Positions 33,521-45,500 of a stretch of DNA of 64,000 nt are shown in pieces; within the stretch, counting starts at the first letter, position 1, and every line of letters begins with the position of its first letter. Made by a program: the position numbers and the translations under genes. The DNA comes from Thinopyrum elongatum. Taxonomy: Eukaryota; Streptophyta; Magnoliopsida; Poales; Poaceae. The DNA is taken from NCBI GenBank assembly GCA_011799875.1, contig CM022303.1, forward strand, positions 64,932,171 through 64,996,170, written 5' to 3'. The notes beneath the pieces are model-generated. The model was not told the DNA's origin. It made no database searches and was given only the letters and a program-made list of their open reading frames with translations.

Positions 33521-34565
33521 GTATAGGCATTTCCCTAGTAGTGGTTGTCAATCCCTTTCGGGTAACGGCGCCAGAAATTGGCACGGACATGAGAGAGTTG
33601 TAGATATTGATAGATCGAACGCCAAATAAAATAAAATGCAGCAAGGTATTTTTGTATTTTTGGTTTAATATATCTGAAAATAAAAGCAAAGGAAAAGTAG
33701 ATCGCAAAGGCAAATAATATGAGAAAGAGACCCGGGGGCCGTAGATTTCACTAGTGGCTTCTCTCGAGAAAAATAGCAAACGGTGGGTAAACAAATTACT
33801 GTTGGGCAATTGATAGAACTTCAAATAATCATGACGATATCCAGGCAATGATCAATATATAGGCATCAAGTCCAAGATTAGTAGACCGACTCCTGCCTCC
33901 ATCTACTACGATTACTCCACACATCGACCGCTATCCAGCATGCATCTAGTGTATTAAGTTCATGGAGAAATGGAGTAATGCAATAAGAATGATGACATGA
34001 TGTAGACAAGATCTATTTATGTAGAAATAGACCCCATTGTTTTATCCTTAGTAGCAACGATACATACATGTCGGTTCCCCTTCTGTCACTAGGATCAAGC
34101 ACCGTAAGATCGAACCCACTACAAAGCACCTCTTCCCATTGCAAGATAAGTAGATCAAGTTGGCCAAACAAAACCGAAATATCGGAGAAGAAATACGAGG
34201 CTATAAGCAATCATGCATATAAGAGATCAAAGAAACTCAAATAACTTTCATGGATATAAAAAGATAGATCTGATCATAAACTCAAAGTTCATCGAATCCC
34301 AACAAACACACCACAAAAAGAGTTACATCATATGTATCTCCAAGAGACCATTGTATTGAGAATCAAACGAGAGAGAGGAAGCCATCTAGCTACTAACTAC
34401 GGACCCGTAGGTCTACAAAGAACTACTCACGCATCATCGGAGAGGCACCAATGGAAGTGGTGAACACCTCCGTGATGGTGTTTAGATTGGATCTGGTGGC
34501 TCTGGACTCTGCGGCGGCTGGATTTGATTTTCGTCGACTCCCCTAGGGTTTTTGGAATATTGGGG

Positions 34566-34573
34566 TATTTATA
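34566..34573 (-). promoter_or_regulatory. TATA box in the reverse solo LTR
   Basis: TATAAATA on the minus strand, just downstream (in LTR sense) of the conserved ACAACCCAC...GTGGGTTGT hairpin at 34611-34659. Confidence 0.55.
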
Positions 34574-34940
34574 GAGCAAAGAGGCAGTTCAGGGGGCACC
34601 TGAGGTGGGTACAACCCACCTGGGCGCGCCTGGGCCCCCAGGCGCGCCCTGTGGGTTGTGCTCCCCTCGGAGCACCCCCTAGGTGCTTCTCCGGCCCACT
34701 GGATGTCTTCTGGTCCAAAAAAATCTCCAAAAAGTTTCACTGCGTTTGGACTCTGTTTGGTATTGATTTCCTGCGGTGTAAAAAACATGCAGTAAACAGC
34801 AACTGGCACTTAGCACTATGTCAATAGGTTAGTACCAACAAATAATATAAAATGACTATAAAATGATTATAAGACATCCAAGATTGATAATATAACAGCA
34901 TGGAACTATCAAAAATTATAGATACGTTGGAGACATATCA

Positions 34941-36133
34941 GCTAACTTAGATGCCCAATGGATGTAATATGCCGTAATTTCTTTATAGTATAGTCTAGGT
35001 TTATTCTTAGTCGGTATGCTGTAATTTAGGCCGGAACCTTCAACGGATCACAGTGTTGTCTGCCTTAAGGCTGGCCCGTAACTCACTATGTATGGGCTGA
35101 AACCTGGGCCTATAATCATCTTGGGCCATTAGCAGGTCTAAACGTATAGTCGTTTTATGCCTTTAACAGGCCGAGTGAAGTTCGGGCAAGCTGGGCCAAA
35201 GAATACCCTAGGCTTTAGCAGGATCGAAACTAGATTGGGCTAGCGTGTAGCCGAAAAAATCACGGGCCAACACAGGCCAAAACTGTCTTAGGCCCATGTT
35301 TGGTCCAAATAGCAAACAAGCCCTGTTTCACCCAATAAAATCATGGGCTTTATGCAGGTCGGTATCAAAGCGAGCCGTAGGCCCAATAGTGTCACGGGCC
35401 ATTAACAGATGGGCTGTAAGCAGGCCGGATTCAATGCGGGCTGTAATTAGGCCCAACTGTTACACGGGCCATTAACAGGCCGATAGGCACGTTGGGCTGA
35501 AATTTATCCACGAAGACTACAGGCCATTAAGTAGCCTAAAGTCACTTTGGACAAGAGATAGCCCTGTTTCAGCATGGCCCGATAAATGGCCTAAAGTGAA
35601 ACCGGGTCGACAACGGCACAGATGCACCAAGGGCCGCTAACAGGCCGAAATGATTATCGGACCGAACTGGTAAACAGGTATTTAACAGGCTGAAATACAA
35701 ACTAGGCTTAGAATGGGCCCAAAAGAACAGTGGCCTGTCAACGGGCCCGATCTTATATGGGCCATAATTTAGCCCAAAACTCGATAGGCTGTTAATGGGC
35801 CTGATCTGATATGGGCCTTAATTTCACCCAAAACATGGCAGGATGTTAACGGGCCGGCCCACTAGTGTCTAAAAATATATGGTGGGCCTTCAGCTAGGCC
35901 GGCCTTTTTACCATAAATGGGTCACTGTTGGGCTTCGCCACATGTCAACATATCATAGGCGTCTTCCGTCCATTGTAGGGATGACATCTGTTCCAGCGGG
36001 GAGCCGACACGTGGTTCCTCCAGCCAATGAGAATTTTACATGTGGAAAATCACCATTGGTAATGGCTGTTAACGGGTTATCGGATCAAAACCCGAATCCG
36101 ATAGCTTAACGGCAACCCGTTACGGCGGATGCC
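34941..36133. repeat. GGCC-rich subterminal repeats of the enclosing CACTA element
   Basis: Dozens of degenerate GGGCC(A/G)TTAACAGGCC-like units fill 35020-35880. Then comes GACACGTGG / CCGATAGCTTAACGG sequence. It continues after the Gypsy 2 insertion at 42217 into the CACTA terminus. This resembles the subterminal block of Triticeae CACTA elements with CACTACAAAAAA ends. Confidence 0.7.
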
Positions 36134-37693
36134 TGAGACGTCTCCAACGTATCTATAATTTTTGATTGTTCCATGCTGTTATATTATCATTCTTGGATGT
36201 TTTACAATCATTTTATAGTCATTTTATATCATTTTTGGGGACTAACCTATTGACATAGTGCCCAGTGCCAGTTGTTGTTTTCTGCTTGTTTTTTACAGCG
36301 CAGAAAATCAATATCAAACGGAGTCCAAATGCAGCGAAACTTTTTGTGGATTTTTTTGGACCAGAAGACACCAGATGGGCCAGAGAAGCACCTGGGGGGT
36401 GCCCCGAGGGGGGCACAACCCACCAGGGCGCGCCTGGGCCCCCAGGCACGCCTAGGTGGGTTGTGCCCACCTCGGTGGCCTCCCGCACCGCCTCTTCGCT
36501 CTATAAATACCTCCTACCTCCAGAAACCCTAGGGGAGTCGATGAAATTTTGTTCCAGCAGCCGCAAGTTCCAGAACCACGAGATCCAATCTAGAGGGGTT
36601 CATCATCCTCATTGGTGCCTCTCTGATGATGCGTGAGTAGTTTACCATAGACCTATGGGTCCGTAGGCAGTAGCTAGATGGCTTCTTCTCTCTTTGTATC
36701 TCAGTACAACGGTCTCTCGGAGATCTATTTGATGTAATGACTTTTTGCGGTGTGTTTGTTGGGATTAGATGAATTGTGAGTTTATGATCAGATTTGCCTT
36801 TGATTTTATATCCAATCTTGATTATTATAGCCTCATATTTCTTCTCCGAAATTTGGGTTTTGTTTGGCGAACTTGATCTATTTATCTTGCAATGTGAAGA
36901 GGTGCTTTGTAATGGGTTCGATCTTGCGGTGTCCTTTCCCAATGACAGAAGGGGCAGCATGGCACGCATGTATCGTTGCTATTAAGGATAAAAAGATGGG
37001 GTCTATTCCTACATGAATAGATCTTGTCTACATCATGTCATTGTTCTTATTGCATTACTCCATTTTTCTATGAACTTAATACACTAGATGCATGCTGGAT
37101 AGCGGTCGATGTGTGGAGTAATAGTAGTAGATGCAGGCAGGAGTCGGTCTACTAATCTTGGACGTGATGCCTATATACATGATCATTGTCTTGGATATCG
37201 TCATAATTATTTGCTTTTCTATCAATTGCCCAACAGTAATTTGTCTACCCACCGCATGCTATTTTCTCGAGAGAAGCCACTAGTGAAATCTACGGCCCCC
37301 GGGTCTATTTTCCTATTATATACTTTCAGATCCATATTGCTATTTGCCTTTTCTTTTGTTTCCTTATTTTATTTTCAGATCTATATTATCAAAAACCCAA
37401 AAATACCTTGGTGCATTTTATTTGCTTTTATTTGCATCTATCAATCTACTACAATTTTATCCTATCTTTACGTCACTTTTTGGCATCGCTACCCGAAAGG
37501 GATTGATAACCCCTTTAACGCGTCGGGTTGCAAGTGGTTGTTATTTGTGTGTAGGTACCGTTTACGTAGTGTTGCGTGGTTCTCCTACCGGTTAGATAAA
37601 CTTGGTCTCATCACTGAGGGAAATACCTTACCGTTGCTGTGCTACATCCTCCCTTATTCCTTGGGGAAACACCGACGCATCTAAGCGACATCA
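36134..37693 (+). repeat. 5' LTR of Gypsy 2 (1560 bp)
   Basis: Carries a perfect 14-base inverted pair (36411-36424 and 36455-36468) enclosing a GC-rich inner palindrome, then TATAAATA at 36502-36509. Confidence 0.9.
36502..36509 (+). promoter_or_regulatory. TATA box in Gypsy 2 5' LTR
   Basis: TATAAATA, 33 bases after the hairpin. In the 3' LTR the same site has changed to TATACATA. Confidence 0.65.
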
Positions 37694-37704
37694 AAGGAAC
37701 TTTC

Positions 37705-37722
37705 TGGCACCGTTGCCGGGGA
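37705..37722 (+). other. Primer binding site, tRNA-Asp (one mismatch)
   Basis: TGGCACCGTTGCCGGGGA, 11 bases after the 5' LTR. Confidence 0.75.
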
Positions 37723-37912
37723 GACATCAACATCTATCAAGTTCCTAATCACAAATCTCATCTCCTTGCAATTTACATTATTTTCCATTTGCCTCTCGTT
37801 TTCATCTCCCCCACTTCACAAAAATTTGCCATTTTTATTCGCCCTCTTTTTCGTTCGCTGTTTTCTGGTCGGACCTATTGCCTACTTGTTTTCTTGTTTA
37901 CAATTGCTCAAG

Positions 37913-39495
37913 ATGACGAAAAAGAACACTAAGTTGTGCAATTTTTCCAATACCAACAACAATGATTTCATTAGCACTCCGATTGCTCCCGCCACTAGCA
38001 CGGAATCTTGTGATATTAATGCTGCTTTGTTGAATCTTGTCATGAAAGATCAATTTGCCGGTACTCCTAATGAGGATGCCGTGTCCCATCTTAACACATT
38101 CATGGAATTATGCGACATGCAAAAGAAAAAAGATATGGACAATGATGTTGTGAAGTTGAAATTATTTCCTTTTTCTTTGCGCGATCGCGCCAAGTTTGGT
38201 TTTCATCTTTGCCTCGAAATAGTATCGATTCTTGGAACAAGTGCAAAGATGCTTTTATTACTAAGTATTTTTCGCCCACAAAAATTATTTCCCTTAGAAC
38301 CCAGATCATGAATTTCAAGCAACTTGAACATGAGCATGTTGCACAATCTTGGGAAAGGATGAAATTGATGCTAAGGAATTGCCCAACTCATGGGTTAAAT
38401 CTTTGGATGATAATACAAAAAATTTATGCGAGGTTGAATTTTGTTTCTCAAAATATTTTGGACTCCACCGCGGGTGGTACTTTTATGGAAATTACTTTGG
38501 GTGAAGGCACCAAATTGCTTGATAATATTATGGTGAACTATTCGCAATGACATACCGAAAGGGCGCCTACAAGCAAAAAAGTTAATTCAGTTGAAATTGA
38601 TTCTTTGAGTGAAAAAGTTGATGCTCTTATGAAAATGGTTGCTAGTAAAAGTGCTCCTATTGATCTTAATGATATGCCTTTGTCTACTTTGGTTGAGCAA
38701 AATAGTGATGCTATAGATGTGAATTTTATCTCTTGAAATAATTTCAACAACAATGCTTATGGAGGAAATTTTAATCCTAGGCCTTTCCCGCGAAATTCCT
38801 CTAATAGTTATGGTAATTTCTATGGTAACCCTTCTTATAATAATAATAGGAATGCCTCTGATCTAGAGAACAATATTAAAGAATTTATCAATACTCAAAA
38901 GGTTTTCAATGCTTCTATAGAAGAAAAATTGAATAAGATTGATGATATGTCTAGAAGTATTGAAAGAATTTCCCATGATGTTGCGAATCTCAAGTTGAAT
39001 TTTTTTGTTCCTAAGGTTGAGGAATCAATTAAGGCCCTTTATGTCTCTATGGATGAAAGTAAGAAAAGAACCGCTATGCTTAGAGCTAAAAGAGAATGTT
39101 TAGAAAAAGCGTTTTCTAGTGATTCCTTTCATAAAAATGATGAAGATCTTAAAATGATTGGTGTTTCTTCTATTGATTCCATGTTTAGTAAAGTTCAACT
39201 TAATGATGAAGGGACTGAAGAAGATTCAACTTTAGGTAGAAGGTGTTCCGATGATTCGGATGGTGAAAATCTTGTTGTGAAAATTGATAAAAGTGGGTTT
39301 GGAGAGGTCAAAACTTTAACTAGTGATGTGCCCACTCTTTTGGATTACAAGGACTTTAATTATGACAGTTGTTCTTTGATTGATTGTATTTCCTTGATGC
39401 AATCCATGATAAATTCACCTCATGCCTATGAACAAAATAAAGCTTTTACGAAACATATTGTTAATGCTATGATGAAAGCTTTAGAAGATGATTAA
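37913..39495 (+). pseudogene. Gypsy 2 gag, one frameshift and two in-frame stops
   Basis: ATG 37913 opens MTKKNTKLCNFSNTNNNDF. The capsid core of the Retrotrans_gag type follows (NEDAVSHLNTFMELCD, KLKLFPFSLRDRAK). A frameshift near 38205 moves the reading to LPRNSIDSWNKCKDAFITKY, FKQLEHEHVAQSWERMKLML. TGA at 38548-38550 and TGA at 38734-38736 break the frame. A long acidic/Asn-rich tail reads to TAA at 39493-39495. No CCHC zinc knuckle is seen, only an Asn/Tyr/Gly-rich stretch (NNNAYGGNFNPRPF) in its place. The product would have formed virus-like particles for reverse transcription. Confidence 0.8.
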
Positions 39496-39992
39496 GTTGG
39501 AATTAGAAGTTTCAATTCCTAGAAAACTACATGATGAATGGGAACCCACCATAAAAATTAAAATAAAAAAGTATGAGTGCAATGCTTTTTTGTGATTTGG
39601 GTGCTAGTGTTTCCACTATTCCAAAATCTCTTTGTGATGTTCTTGGTCTTAACAATATTTAAGATTGTTCTCTTAATTTGCATTTGGTGGATTATAATAT
39701 TAAAAAGCCTTTGGGAAGGATCAATGATGTTCTTATTGTTGCAAATAGGAACTATGTACCCATAGACTTTATTATCCTTGACATCGATTGCAATCCGTCT
39801 TGCCCTATTATACTTGGTAGACTGTTTTTACGCACTATTGGTACAGTGATTGATATGAAAGAAGGGAATATTAAATTTCAATTTCCATTGAGAAAGGGCA
39901 TGGAACACTTCCCTAGAACAAAAATCAAATTTCCTTATGAATCTATAATGAGGGCAACCTATGGAACATCCAACAAGGATGATAACACTTGA
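39496..39992 (+). pseudogene. Gypsy 2 aspartic protease, in-frame stop
   Basis: One frame reads CDLGASVSTIPKSLCDVLGL (39591 onward), TAA at 39660-39662, then LHLVDYNIKKPLGRINDVLI, PIDFIILDIDCNPSCPIILG and RLFLRTIGTVIDMKEG. The D-x-G-A active-site turn and the ILGR-F-L closing strand are those of retropepsin-like proteases in Ty3/Gypsy elements. The turn is DLGA rather than DTGA or DSGA. Reading stops at TGA 39990-39992 and nothing like reverse transcriptase follows. Confidence 0.75.
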
Positions 39993-40707
39993 GATATTTG
40001 TATTATGCCTAGCTAAGGGCGTAAAACGATAGCGCTCGTTGGGAGGCAACCCAACTTGTATCTTTTTGCTTTTTGGTTCTCTTGCTGTTTTCAATAAAAT
40101 ACCCAATAATACCTCTGTTTTGATGTGTTTTCGTGGTTTTAATAAATGTTTGTGCCAAGCAAAGCCTTTGGGATGATTTGGTTGATAGTTGATTTGATCA
40201 CGTTTGAAAACAGAAACTTTTGCGTCCAGTGCAGAAAATTCAGTAATTCACTGGAGCGTGATAATTTTCTGAAATTTTTACACGTTATTCATAAACAAAT
40301 TTCCCATGTTTTCCTAATCTTTCAGAATTTTTAGAGTTGCAAATGTATAGTCAAAAAATACATCTTTACAGACTGTTCTATTTTTGACAGATTCTGTTTT
40401 CATTGTGTTATGTGCTTGTTTTCATGATTCTATGGTTTCCTTTGATGAGTTTTTGCCATAGAAAAGTTAGAGTACAGTAGTTAGAATACAGTAGGTATAA
40501 TACAAATACAAAATAAGAATTGGTTTGCTACATAACTTAGAGTAAAGATTGGTTTTGTTATACTAATGGATCTCACAAAGTTTTGTTGAGTTTTGTGTGA
40601 TTGAAGTTTCCAAGTTTTGGGTGAGATCGCGATGGATGAAGGAATAAGGAGTAGCAAAAGGCTAAGCTTGGGGATGCCCGAGGCACCCCAAGATAATATT
40701 CAAGGAG
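39993..40707 (+). other. Non-coding 3' interior of Gypsy 2
   Basis: Contains the GTTGGGAGGCAACCCAAC palindrome, AATAAA motifs and an AAGCTTGGGGATGCCC tract at 40662. These parallel 10506-11160 in Gypsy 1. It ends at a deletion junction with the 3' LTR. Confidence 0.6.
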
Positions 40708-42216
40708 TATCATTTTTTGGACTAACCTATTGACATAGTGCCAAGTGCCAGTTGCTGTTTTCTACTTGTTTTTTACATCACAGAAAATCAATATCAAACG
40801 GAGTCCAAATGCAGCGAAACTTTTTGTGGATTTTTTTTGGACCAGAAGACACCAGATGGGCCAGAGAAGCACCGAGGGGGTGCCCCGAGGGGGGCACAAC
40901 CCACCAGGGCGTGCCTGTGCCCCCAGGCACGCCCAGGTGGGTTGTGCCCACCTCGGTGGCCTCCCGCACCGCCTCTTCACTCTATACATACCTCCTACGT
41001 CCAGAAACCCTAGGGGAGTCGACGAAATTTTGTTCCAGCTGCCGCAAGTTCCATAAATATGAGATCCAATCTATAGCCCTATTCCGGCACTCAGCCGGAG
41101 TGGAACACGATCACGGACGGGTTCGTCAACCTCATTGTTGCCTCTCCGATGATGCGTGAGTAGTTTACCACAGACCTACGGGTCCGTAGGCAGTAGCTAG
41201 ATGGCTTCTTCTCTCTTTGTATCTCAATACAACGGTCTCTCCGAGATCTATTTGATGTAATGACTTTTTGCGGTGTGTTTGTTGGGATCCGATGAATTGT
41301 GAGTTTATGATCAGATTTGCCTTTGATTTTATATCCAATCTTGATTATTATAGCCTCATACTTATTCTCCGATATTTGGGTTTTGTTTGGCCAACTTGAT
41401 CTATTTATCTTGAAATGTGAAGAGGTGCTTTGTAACGGGTTCGATCTTGCGGTGTCCTTTCCTAGTGATAGAAGGGGCAGCAAGGCACGCATGTATCGTT
41501 GCTATTAAAGATAAAAAGATGGGGTCTATTCCAACATGAATAGATCTTGTCTACATCATGTCATCGTTCTTATTGCATTACTCCATTTTTCTATAAACTT
41601 AATACACTAGATGCATGCTGGATAGCGGTCGATATGTGGAGTAATAGTAGTAGATGTAGGCAGGAGTCTGTCTACTAATCTTGGACGTGATGCCTATATA
41701 CATGATCATTGTCTTGGATATCGTCATAATTATTTGCTTTTCTATCAATTGCCCAACAGTAATTTGTCTACCCACCGCATGCTGTTTTCTCGAGAGAAGC
41801 CACTAGTGAAATCTACGGCCCCCGTATCTATTTTCCTATTATATACTTTCAGATCCATATGGCTATTTGCCTTTTCTTTTATTTGCTTCTTTTAGTTTCA
41901 GATCTATATTATCAAAAACCCAAAAATACCTTGCTACGTTTTATTTGCTTTTATTTGCATCTATCAATCTACTACAATTTTATCCTATCTTTACGTCACT
42001 TTTTGGCATCGCTACCCGAAAGGGATTGACAACCCCTTTAACGCGTCGGGTTGCAAGTGGTTGTTATTTGTGTGCAGGTACCGTTTACGTTGTGTTGCGT
42101 GGTTCTCCTACTAGTTCAATAACCTTGGTATCATCGCTGAGGGAAATAACTTACCGTTGCTGTGCTGCATCCTCCCTTATTCCTTGGGGAAACACCGACT
42201 CATCTAAGCGACATCA
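40708..42216 (+). repeat. 3' LTR of Gypsy 2, first 93 bases deleted
   Basis: Starts at TATCATTTTTTGG, matching 36227 in the 5' LTR. It contains about 40 extra bases near 41075-41115 absent from the 5' LTR, plus the same hairpin (40892-40905 and 40936-40949). Confidence 0.9.
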
Positions 42217-42451
42217 ATGCCACGTGTCAGTCACCCTTGATGAAAGCACTTCCGTGATGCGCCATTTATCGTCATGGAAGTGGACACTTCCGTGATGATA
42301 ATTTTGGTATTGTCATGGAACACTTCTACGACAGCACAGGTATGACTATCTTGATTCTGTCATAAAATCGTCATGGATGTACATGCATGACAGAAAACGT
42401 GACCTACTGTGACAAACGAGTATTATCACGGAAGTGGTTTTTTTTGTAGTG
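42217..42451 (+). mobile_element. Right terminus of the enclosing CACTA element
   Basis: Resumes the subterminal sequence (ATGCCACGTGTCAGTCACCC), passes CATGGAAGTGGACACTTCCGTG-type repeats and ends GGTTTTTTTTGTAGTG at 42451, i.e. CACTACAAAAAAAACC inverted. The 3 bases after it are TAA. The matching left end (CACTACAAAAAA) is not in the window, so the element starts before base 1 or lost its left end. Confidence 0.75.
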
Positions 42452-42554
42452 TAAGCCGGTGACCAACCCAGCAGCCACGCCGCCCATGTTGCTCCAGTCC
42501 CTCGCCGCGCCTCCCTCTGACCGCAGTTCCACCGCCGGTCTTCTTCCACGCTGC
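42452..42554. other. GC-rich remnant between transposons
   Basis: Together with 46417-46539 and 47067-47094 this makes about 250 bases of GC-rich, C-rich sequence once the solo LTR and MITE are removed. No open frame is convincing. It may be an exon or leader remnant of an old gene. Confidence 0.35.
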
Positions 42555-45500
42555 TGTGGCGCCCCCGACTCAATCGTACACTAATCATACACGCAAACGT
42601 GTACGATCAAGCACAGGGACTCACGGGAAGATATCACAACACAACTCTAACACAATTTAAACGGAGGTCCACAATATTACAAACCAGGGATCCGAAGATC
42701 CGAATACATAAGTCAGTCATACAAATATTATCTGAGTACAGACATAGTTAGACAAGTTTTGCCTTAAGAAGGCTAGCACAAACAGCGACACTAGATCGAA
42801 AGGCGTTGGCCTCCTGCCTGGGAGCCTCCGATCCTACTCCTGGTCATCTGGCTCGATCCAGTAGTAAGTACCCTCTGGACCCTCCTGGTAGTAAGCTCCG
42901 GTGGTGGCATCTAGCTCCAGGACTCCATCGTCTGATGTATCATCAATGTGGGGTATATGGGGAAAAGAGAAAGTAAAGCAACCGTGAGTACTCATCCGAA
43001 CTACTCAGCAAGCAAGGATCTATACTACATATGCAACATTATCAATGGAGAAAGGCTGTATATTTGAACTGGGCTGCAGAAATGCCAGAATAGAGAGAAG
43101 GCCTAGTCCTATCGAAGACTAGCATCTTCAAACATCTTCACAAGGCCATCATCTTGCAGCAGTAGAAGAGAGTAGAATAGCATTTTATTTAACAAACATG
43201 TTGTAGTACAGCTTAAAGATCCTTCCTCGACTCCCAAGCGAGAAAGCGATCCCGAAGCTTCAATTAAGTAACAAGTATCCAGTTTAAGTAGTAGATCGGG
43301 ATACACAAACTAAGCGTCCTTTACCGTAGGACCGGCTATCAATAGAAGATTCATCCCTGCAGGGGTGCACTACTGTTACCCAACACGCTCGATCAACTCT
43401 GGCCGGACACACTTGCTAGGTAATGCCCGTCCTCGGAAGATCAACACAAAGCAGGGCCCTACCTAGGCTCGGCAGAGAGGTCAGCACGCCGGACTAACCT
43501 ATGCACCCAGAGGTCTCGGGCCATCGCCCTGGGCACCCTGCGCGTTGCGAGACTGGCCGGGGTGCAGGCGCGACACTGAACTCGTCAGTGAAGTATCCAG
43601 CCCAATCCCGACAATCAGCCCGCACGGTGAATCGTGACGTCAGACGAGCTTTCGGAGAAACATACTTTGCAGAGGGTCCCATAACCATTATCCCACGTGG
43701 TCGTAGTGCGTATAGGGCACGTCGACCCACTCAGATCACACACCCAAATCCAATAGGCTCAATTAGTATCAAGCGGAGACAATCAGAGTCTCTGATGCTC
43801 CGCCACAATGTCACACTCGAGTGCCCTTCCGGCACACCCGAAATCATAGATCCCCAGCGGGTACCCACCAGGGTGGACCCGCCTGTAACAAAGGTCAAGT
43901 AGCCGTGTGGTCAAATCATCAGGGTGAACGTATGAGGTATCACCCTCGAGGTTCACACTGAGGGGTCGCATGACAGAGTCGTATCGGAAGTGGAGAAGGA
44001 GGAATCACCCTCGATGACCACGACCGAACAGCTATACTGCAGAGTATTCATCGTGAGTGCTTTACGAGGTATCACCCTCGGCACTCGATAGTTACTACGC
44101 AGAGTCGTACAACTTAGGGGGTGTGAAGTGAGGTGTCGGTCTCTGGTCGATGATCACGTTGATCGAGTCATCGATGATCAAGCAGGGGCAACAAGGGTAA
44201 GGTGGTGGGGTCACTGATGGTTCACTACCAACCTATACTAATCAGTTTATCATAGGCAGGTAAGGTAGCAATGAACAGGTTACAACAGCAGGCTATGCAT
44301 CAGAATAGGAGCATACATTAACAGTAGCGAAATCTAATGCAAGCAGGAGAATAGAATGGGCGATATCTGGAATGCTCAAGGGGCGGGCTTGCCTGGTTGC
44401 TCTGGCAAGAGGGGAAGGTCGTCAACGGGCTGCTCGTCGGTAGAGTAGTCGTATCCTGGTGCAGCGCCGTCGGTCTCAGCGTCTATCGAGAGAGAGAAGG
44501 AGGGGGAGAGAAACAATAAATTCACGGCAATAATGCAAACAATATGTATGACATGCCTAAATGATATGCCGGGGTGTTCTACTGCCTAACTAAACGATTT
44601 AGTTAATTTAGGAATTTATTTGGATTTATTTAATTAAAGTTGGGCACTATTCATTAACTGAAATCGGTCTAAAAGTTCAATGTTCTTATAGCTGCGGGCA
44701 TCTGACGGGAATACGAAGGACGTATTCGGGTTCGTATCGTCGTTCTGAGCAAGTTTCATGTATAAAATATTTTCATCGGAGTTACGGTTTATTTAATATG
44801 ATTTTCTAAAGTTTTTATTAATTTCTGAAATTTAATTAATTATTTAATTCAACATTATCCGAAACAGTGCTGCGATGACATCAGCATGACATCATGCTGA
44901 TGTCAGCAGGCGCCTGACAGGGTGGGTCCCACCTGTCATAGGCTGGTTTAGTTAGTTAGGGTTAACTAATTAATTAACAATTAATTAAACTAATTAATTA
45001 AATTATATTAATCTAAACAGAGTTAATTAGCTAATTAATTAACTAATTAATTAATTATTATTTTTTTCTAAACGTTTTTCGGGCGGGGCCCGTTTGTCAG
45101 TGTCTCAGGGGTTCGGCCCCACCTGTCTGTGGCACAGGGGGCCACGGGCGGGCGCGCGTGCGCGGCGCGCGGGCGGGCGCACGGCGAGGCGGGCGCGGGG
45201 CGAGGGGCAGGGGCGAGCGCGGGCGGCGGCGCGCGGGTGGCGGGCGCGGTGCGGCGCGCGGGTATGCGTGTGCGTGCACGCGGGCGGTGGACGGAGGCGT
45301 CGCGGGTGCGCGAGCAAGAAGCACGGGGTGCAGGCGCGCGCGTGCTTCGGCGCGGCCAGGAGGGGCCGGCCACGGCGCGGGCGCACGGGGCGCGCGCAGC
45401 GTGCGGGCGGCACGGGTGGTCGGCGCGGTGAGCAGGGGAGGATGCTAGGCCTGCACGACGGCAGCGGAGCAACAGCTCGAGCAGCAGCCGTGGCAGGAGA

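Larger units (their letters stand above)
28801..33543 (-). mobile_element. CACTA transposon, 4.7 kb, TSD GTT
   Basis: Termini are CACTACTAGGGAAAACCC and the inverted ...GGCATTTCCCTAGTAGTG. GTT flanks both sides (28798-28800 and 33544-33546). Removing it restores the LTR sequence AAAGGGGTTGTCAATCCC, matching the uninterrupted Gypsy 2 LTR (AAGGGATTGATAACCCC on the other strand). Subterminal AGTAGCGCT units on alternating strands occur at 28820-29000 and 33270-33520, as in Caspar-type elements. Genes inside read leftward. No TnpD-like transposase is visible, so it is a non-autonomous derivative. Confidence 0.92.
28614..34940 (-). mobile_element. Gypsy solo LTR, reverse orientation, split by a CACTA element
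   Basis: On the minus strand it opens TGATATGTCTCCAACGTATC (at 34940) and ends ACCGCATCA (at 28614). TSD GCTAA is perfect (28609-28613 and 34941-34945). Without the nested CACTA element and one GTT it is about 1580 bp, the same size as the Gypsy 2 LTR it resembles throughout. There is no internal domain, so LTR-LTR recombination removed the rest. The minus-strand TATA box is at 34566-34573. Confidence 0.9.
36134..42216 (+). mobile_element. Gypsy LTR retrotransposon 2 (gag-protease only)
   Basis: The 5' LTR is 36134-37693 (TGAGACGTCTCC...GCGACATCA). The 3' LTR is 40708-42216, lacking its first 93 bases. TSD ATGCC is perfect (36129-36133 and 42217-42221). The primer site TGGCACCGTTGCCGGGGA (37705-37722) matches tRNA-Asp with one mismatch. 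The interior (3.0 kb) encodes a damaged gag and protease; reverse transcriptase, RNase H and integrase are absent. It interrupts the enclosing CACTA subterminal region. Confidence 0.93.

Noticed and set aside
36529..36969. 146-codon minus-strand frame (also 41091-41492)
   Set aside because: It lies within the Gypsy 2 LTRs and is repeated only because the LTRs are copies.
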